From positions 1-64,000 of the forward strand of contig NZ_BATR01000102.1 of NCBI RefSeq assembly GCF_000739655.1: a stretch of 64,000 bases of DNA, given 5' to 3'. Every line of letters starts with the position of its first letter. Positions within the stretch are counted from its first letter, which is position 1. The notes beneath the pieces are model-generated. The model worked only from the letters and a program-made list of their open reading frames with translations. It was not told the DNA's origin and did not search any database. Made by a program: the position numbers and the translations under genes. Positions 61,730 to 64,000 of the stretch are shown piece by piece. This DNA comes from Verrucomicrobium sp. BvORR106 (lineage in GTDB: Bacteria; Verrucomicrobiota; Verrucomicrobiia; Verrucomicrobiales; Verrucomicrobiaceae).

Positions 61730-62599
61730 ATGGAATTGCATCAGCTCCGGTACGTGGTAGCCGTGGCGCGGACCGGGAACTTCAGCCGGGCCGCGCAAAA
61801 CTGCCATGTCTCCCAGCCGTCTCTCAGCCAGCAGATTCAGAAGCTGGAGGATGAGCTGGGGGAGCGGCTTTTTGACCGGTTGCGTCGGCATGCCAAGCTG
61901 ACCCAGGCCGGTGAGCGGTTCCTGCCCCGGGCGGTGCGAATTTTGGAGGAGATGGATGCCGCGACCCGGGAAGCCCGTGCCGCCAACGATCTGGACCAGG
62001 GCCGGATCACGGTGGGCGTGCTGCCCACCATCGCTCCCTATTTGCTGCCAAAACTCATTGCTGCTTTCAGCGCGAAGTATCCCGGCGTGCAGGTGGTTGT
62101 GCATGAAGACACCACTGCCCGTCTCCGGGAACTGACCGCCGCTTGTGAGGTGGATATCGCGATTGCCAGCCTCCCGCTGCAGGATGAGCGGTTTGAGGTG
62201 CGGGAGTTGTTTGACGAGGAACTGCTGCTGGCTCTGCCGAACAACCACCGCCTAGTGGACCAGAAGAAGATCATCCCAGAAGATTTGCTGGAGGAGAAGT
62301 TCATCCTCATGAAGGAAGGGCATTGTCTGGGGGATCAGGTCCTGCACTTCTGCCATCGCCGTGACTTCCATCCTCAAGTGAGCTGTCGAAGCGCGCAGAT
62401 GGAGACGGTGCAGTCGCTGGTCCAGTCTGGCATGGGCATCACGCTCGTGCCCAAGATGGCCCTGCAGGAAGACAGATCCGTGAAGCCGGTCTATCGCTCC
62501 CTCAGCGATCCTTCACCCAAGCGCACCATCGTGGCCTTCTGGCCCAAACAACGCCCTCTGGGCAAGGCGGCCGCGGCCTGGTTGAAGCTGATGGAATAG
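61730..62599 (+). CDS. oxyR: Hydrogen peroxide sensor OxyR
   Basis: A 289-residue LysR-family activator. The helix-turn-helix is at residues 1-60 (MELHQLRYVVAVARTGNFSR, CHVSQPSLSQQIQKLEDELG). The redox pair is conserved as Cys199 and Cys208 in GHCLGDQVLHFC, the same numbers as E. coli OxyR, so this is a peroxide sensor and not a generic LysR protein. Thr100 region VGVLPTIAPYLLP resembles the peroxide pocket. It is divergent from a catalase-related gene. Confidence 0.94.
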   Translation: MELHQLRYVVAVARTGNFSRAAQNCHVSQPSLSQQIQKLEDELGERLFDRLRRHAKLTQAGERFLPRAVRILEEMDAATREARAANDLDQGRITVGVLPTIAPYLLPKLIAAFSAKYPGVQVVVHEDTTARLRELTAACEVDIAIASLPLQDERFEVRELFDEELLLALPNNHRLVDQKKIIPEDLLEEKFILMKEGHCLGDQVLHFCHRRDFHPQVSCRSAQMETVQSLVQSGMGITLVPKMALQEDRSVKPVYRSLSDPSPKRTIVAFWPKQRPLGKAAAAWLKLME

Positions 62600-62616
62600 T
62601 GAAGGAGGCTGCAGCT

Positions 62617-63096
62617 CTATTCCTCGCCCCGGTAGTAGTCATCGTCTTCACCCCGCACCATGCGGCGCTCCGGGGATCGGACCAGCCACTTGTTGCTGTC
62701 CGGATAGTGACAGGATTCGCCGATCGGATTGTCCGCCACCACGTAGATCAGCAGGTCGGTTTCTCCATTGTTGATGAGCTGGTGAGGCTCACCCGGCTTG
62801 AAGACAAAGGCGTCTCCCGATTCAATCGGTTCGATGCCTGCCTCGTGGCGGACCGTGCCTGCGCCCGAGATCACATGGTAAAACTCCCATTGCGCGCTGT
62901 GGGAGTGATACGGATACGGCGTGGCTCCGGGAGGAATGCGCAGGATCTCCACATCGAACGGGTGCCGCTTGAGCAGATCCGTGGACTGGGCATCCCTGCC
63001 CAGGGCAATGGAGAGCGACTTGCTGGAGCCGAGGAACCGGCCTTTGGGGGAGGACCATTCGTCGTCAGCGACGTCTCGGGTGTTGATCTTTTGCAT
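62617..63096 (-). CDS. Cupin-domain protein
   Basis: A 159-residue single cupin. The metal motif is seen as YHSHSAQWEFYHVISG (His-x-His, Glu-like) and GDAFVFKPGEPHQLIN (late His), with IPPGATPYP before. It has an unusual charged C-terminus (RRMVRGEDDDYYRGEE). Substrate unknown; such proteins bind or isomerise sugars or act as dioxygenases. It is convergent with oxyR (17 bp between stops) and shares its strand with the ATP-grasp gene. Confidence 0.85.
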   Translation of the reverse strand: MQKINTRDVADDEWSSPKGRFLGSSKSLSIALGRDAQSTDLLKRHPFDVEILRIPPGATPYPYHSHSAQWEFYHVISGAGTVRHEAGIEPIESGDAFVFKPGEPHQLINNGETDLLIYVVADNPIGESCHYPDSNKWLVRSPERRMVRGEDDDYYRGEE

Positions 63097-63149
63097 GGCG
63101 GAAGCAGTTGGGTGAGATACGTCGCCATGAGTGGGTGGGATGAAAGAGA

Positions 63150-63905
63150 TCAGGGTGGAGGGGATTGGCCTAACAACTCCGCCCAGCGCTCAAACAGCAG
63201 ATCGGTGTAATCTGGGCCACCAATGTGATAGGCTCCCAGCGAAAAAGCATCGTTGGCCTCGACCAGTGCGGTCTCTCCGGTGGTGAGAACGCCAAAATCC
63301 AGCGCATAGGCTGCCGGGGCTTGGCCGGACTGTCGGAAGGTTGTGATCGCTGCCTCAATGCGGGAGGCATCCGGGGGCAACGAAGCGTCGCCGTCGTAGT
63401 GGTCCACGGATAGGATCATGTCCCGCAGGATGTACACGCGAAATTCTGACCTCCATTCAACAGGGTCGGAACACCAGACTGTTTCTTGTCGGCTGATGGA
63501 GGTTACACAGTAGAGATAGTCAGGGCCTTCAAACAACCGTCCAGTAAATACCTTGCGTCGGTCCGCAGGCTTTACAAAGACAGGTTTGATGCCCTCGCGA
63601 ATGTGATCGGCCATTCTGCCCAAAGTCGATCGCCAGACATTGCGATGCAGGAATGGACGTAGACAGTCAGGGTAGTCGTCCAGGGTTCGAGGGTCCAGCT
63701 TGAGCATCTTGAGGGCAATGCCCATGACATCCCCATCTCCGGCCACAAAAGTTTGAGGATCCAGAGGCACTTGACGGCGCTGCATCAGCTTGGCTGGAAA
63801 CAACTTCACTGCAATGTTTCGCCGCAGGCACTCTGCGTGAAGCAGGCTTTCCTCATGCCCCAGCTTTCCCTGGCCAGTTTGTAGAATGTAGGCGCGCTGG
63901 AACAT
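63150..63905 (-). CDS. ATP-grasp protein (R2K clade-like)
   Basis: A 251-residue protein resembling the ATP-grasp R2K clade (DUF4343). Motifs: VFVKPADRRKVFTGRLF (first Lys), EWRSEFRVYILRD, and the metal-binding ALDFGVLTTGETALVEAND. These enzymes form amide bonds using ATP. Members are widespread next to phage and stress genes; the substrate is not known. It is probably co-transcribed with the cupin gene, 53 bp downstream. Confidence 0.8.
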   Translation of the reverse strand: MFQRAYILQTGQGKLGHEESLLHAECLRRNIAVKLFPAKLMQRRQVPLDPQTFVAGDGDVMGIALKMLKLDPRTLDDYPDCLRPFLHRNVWRSTLGRMADHIREGIKPVFVKPADRRKVFTGRLFEGPDYLYCVTSISRQETVWCSDPVEWRSEFRVYILRDMILSVDHYDGDASLPPDASRIEAAITTFRQSGQAPAAYALDFGVLTTGETALVEANDAFSLGAYHIGGPDYTDLLFERWAELLGQSPPP

Positions 63906-64000
63906 GGTCTCTCAAATGGAAGTCCATGGGAAGGCTGAAGACAACGGCAAAGTGGAAGGAGGATGCGGAATGGCAAGAATCCCACCTCTCCGAAGAATGG
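63906..64000. other. Window edge, no feature
   Basis: The last 95 bp lie upstream of the ATP-grasp gene and presumably hold its promoter. Nothing specific is seen. Confidence 0.5.

Noticed and set aside
1-64000. tRNA or rRNA genes
   Set aside because: No tRNA arm pattern or rRNA segment was recognised; GGTTC words seen belong to the GAACCC/GGGTTC hairpins of the composite repeat.

Overview
The window looks like a piece of a high-GC Verrucomicrobiota chromosome, probably a Verrucomicrobium/Prosthecobacter relative; this rests on gene content, not on a marker gene. The pointers are a ThuA/discoidin/propeller/HEAT/cytochrome c giant protein of the PVC type, a Planctomycetes/Verrucomicrobia-style zinc-ribbon Ser/Thr kinase with a propeller tail, a CNPSR-type sulfatase, few clear Shine-Dalgarno sequences, and many short palindromic repeats between genes. 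No rRNA, tRNA or CRISPR array was seen.

Layout. 1-6.8 kb is an accessory island: the 3' end of an RHS polymorphic toxin gene with its immunity gene, then two more orphan immunity genes, each preceded by a toxin-tail remnant. These are broken up by a decayed IS66 element, an intact IS4-family element and two IS4 end remnants. 6.8-8.0 kb is a repeat-rich non-coding stretch. 8.0-10.3 kb (minus strand) encodes an outer-membrane barrel protein and UrtA behind a sigma-54-type promoter. 10.5-15.5 kb holds a glycerophosphodiesterase, a metal-binding lipoprotein, a DUF1287 protein, a sulfatase and QueD. 15.6-22.6 kb is a duplicated convergent pair: secreted ankyrin protein facing an unrecognised secreted protein, present twice. 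23.6-31.2 kb is a polyol/sugar uptake locus: GntR-LacI type regulator, OprB porin, ABC ATPase, permease, binding protein and an erythritol/threitol-type dehydrogenase.

31.3-44.1 kb carries an esterase, an AraC regulator divergent from an SDR, LtrA, the giant cytochrome c protein and a frameshifted kinase. 44.4-49.9 kb has thrC, an ABC-F ATPase, a 16-copy GGGTCTT tract with composite repeats, a small protein and a DUF4126 protein. 50-60.7 kb is transport and core metabolism: a SulP transporter with a cyclic-nucleotide domain, tandem kup genes, purH, pdxJ-acpS and mgtE. 61.3-63.9 kb has a catalase-related fragment divergent from oxyR, a cupin protein and an ATP-grasp protein.

The most unusual parts are the toxin/immunity array whose modules meet at the same palindromic IS target, the duplicated ankyrin/secreted pair, and an intergenic element whose two hairpins co-vary between copies.
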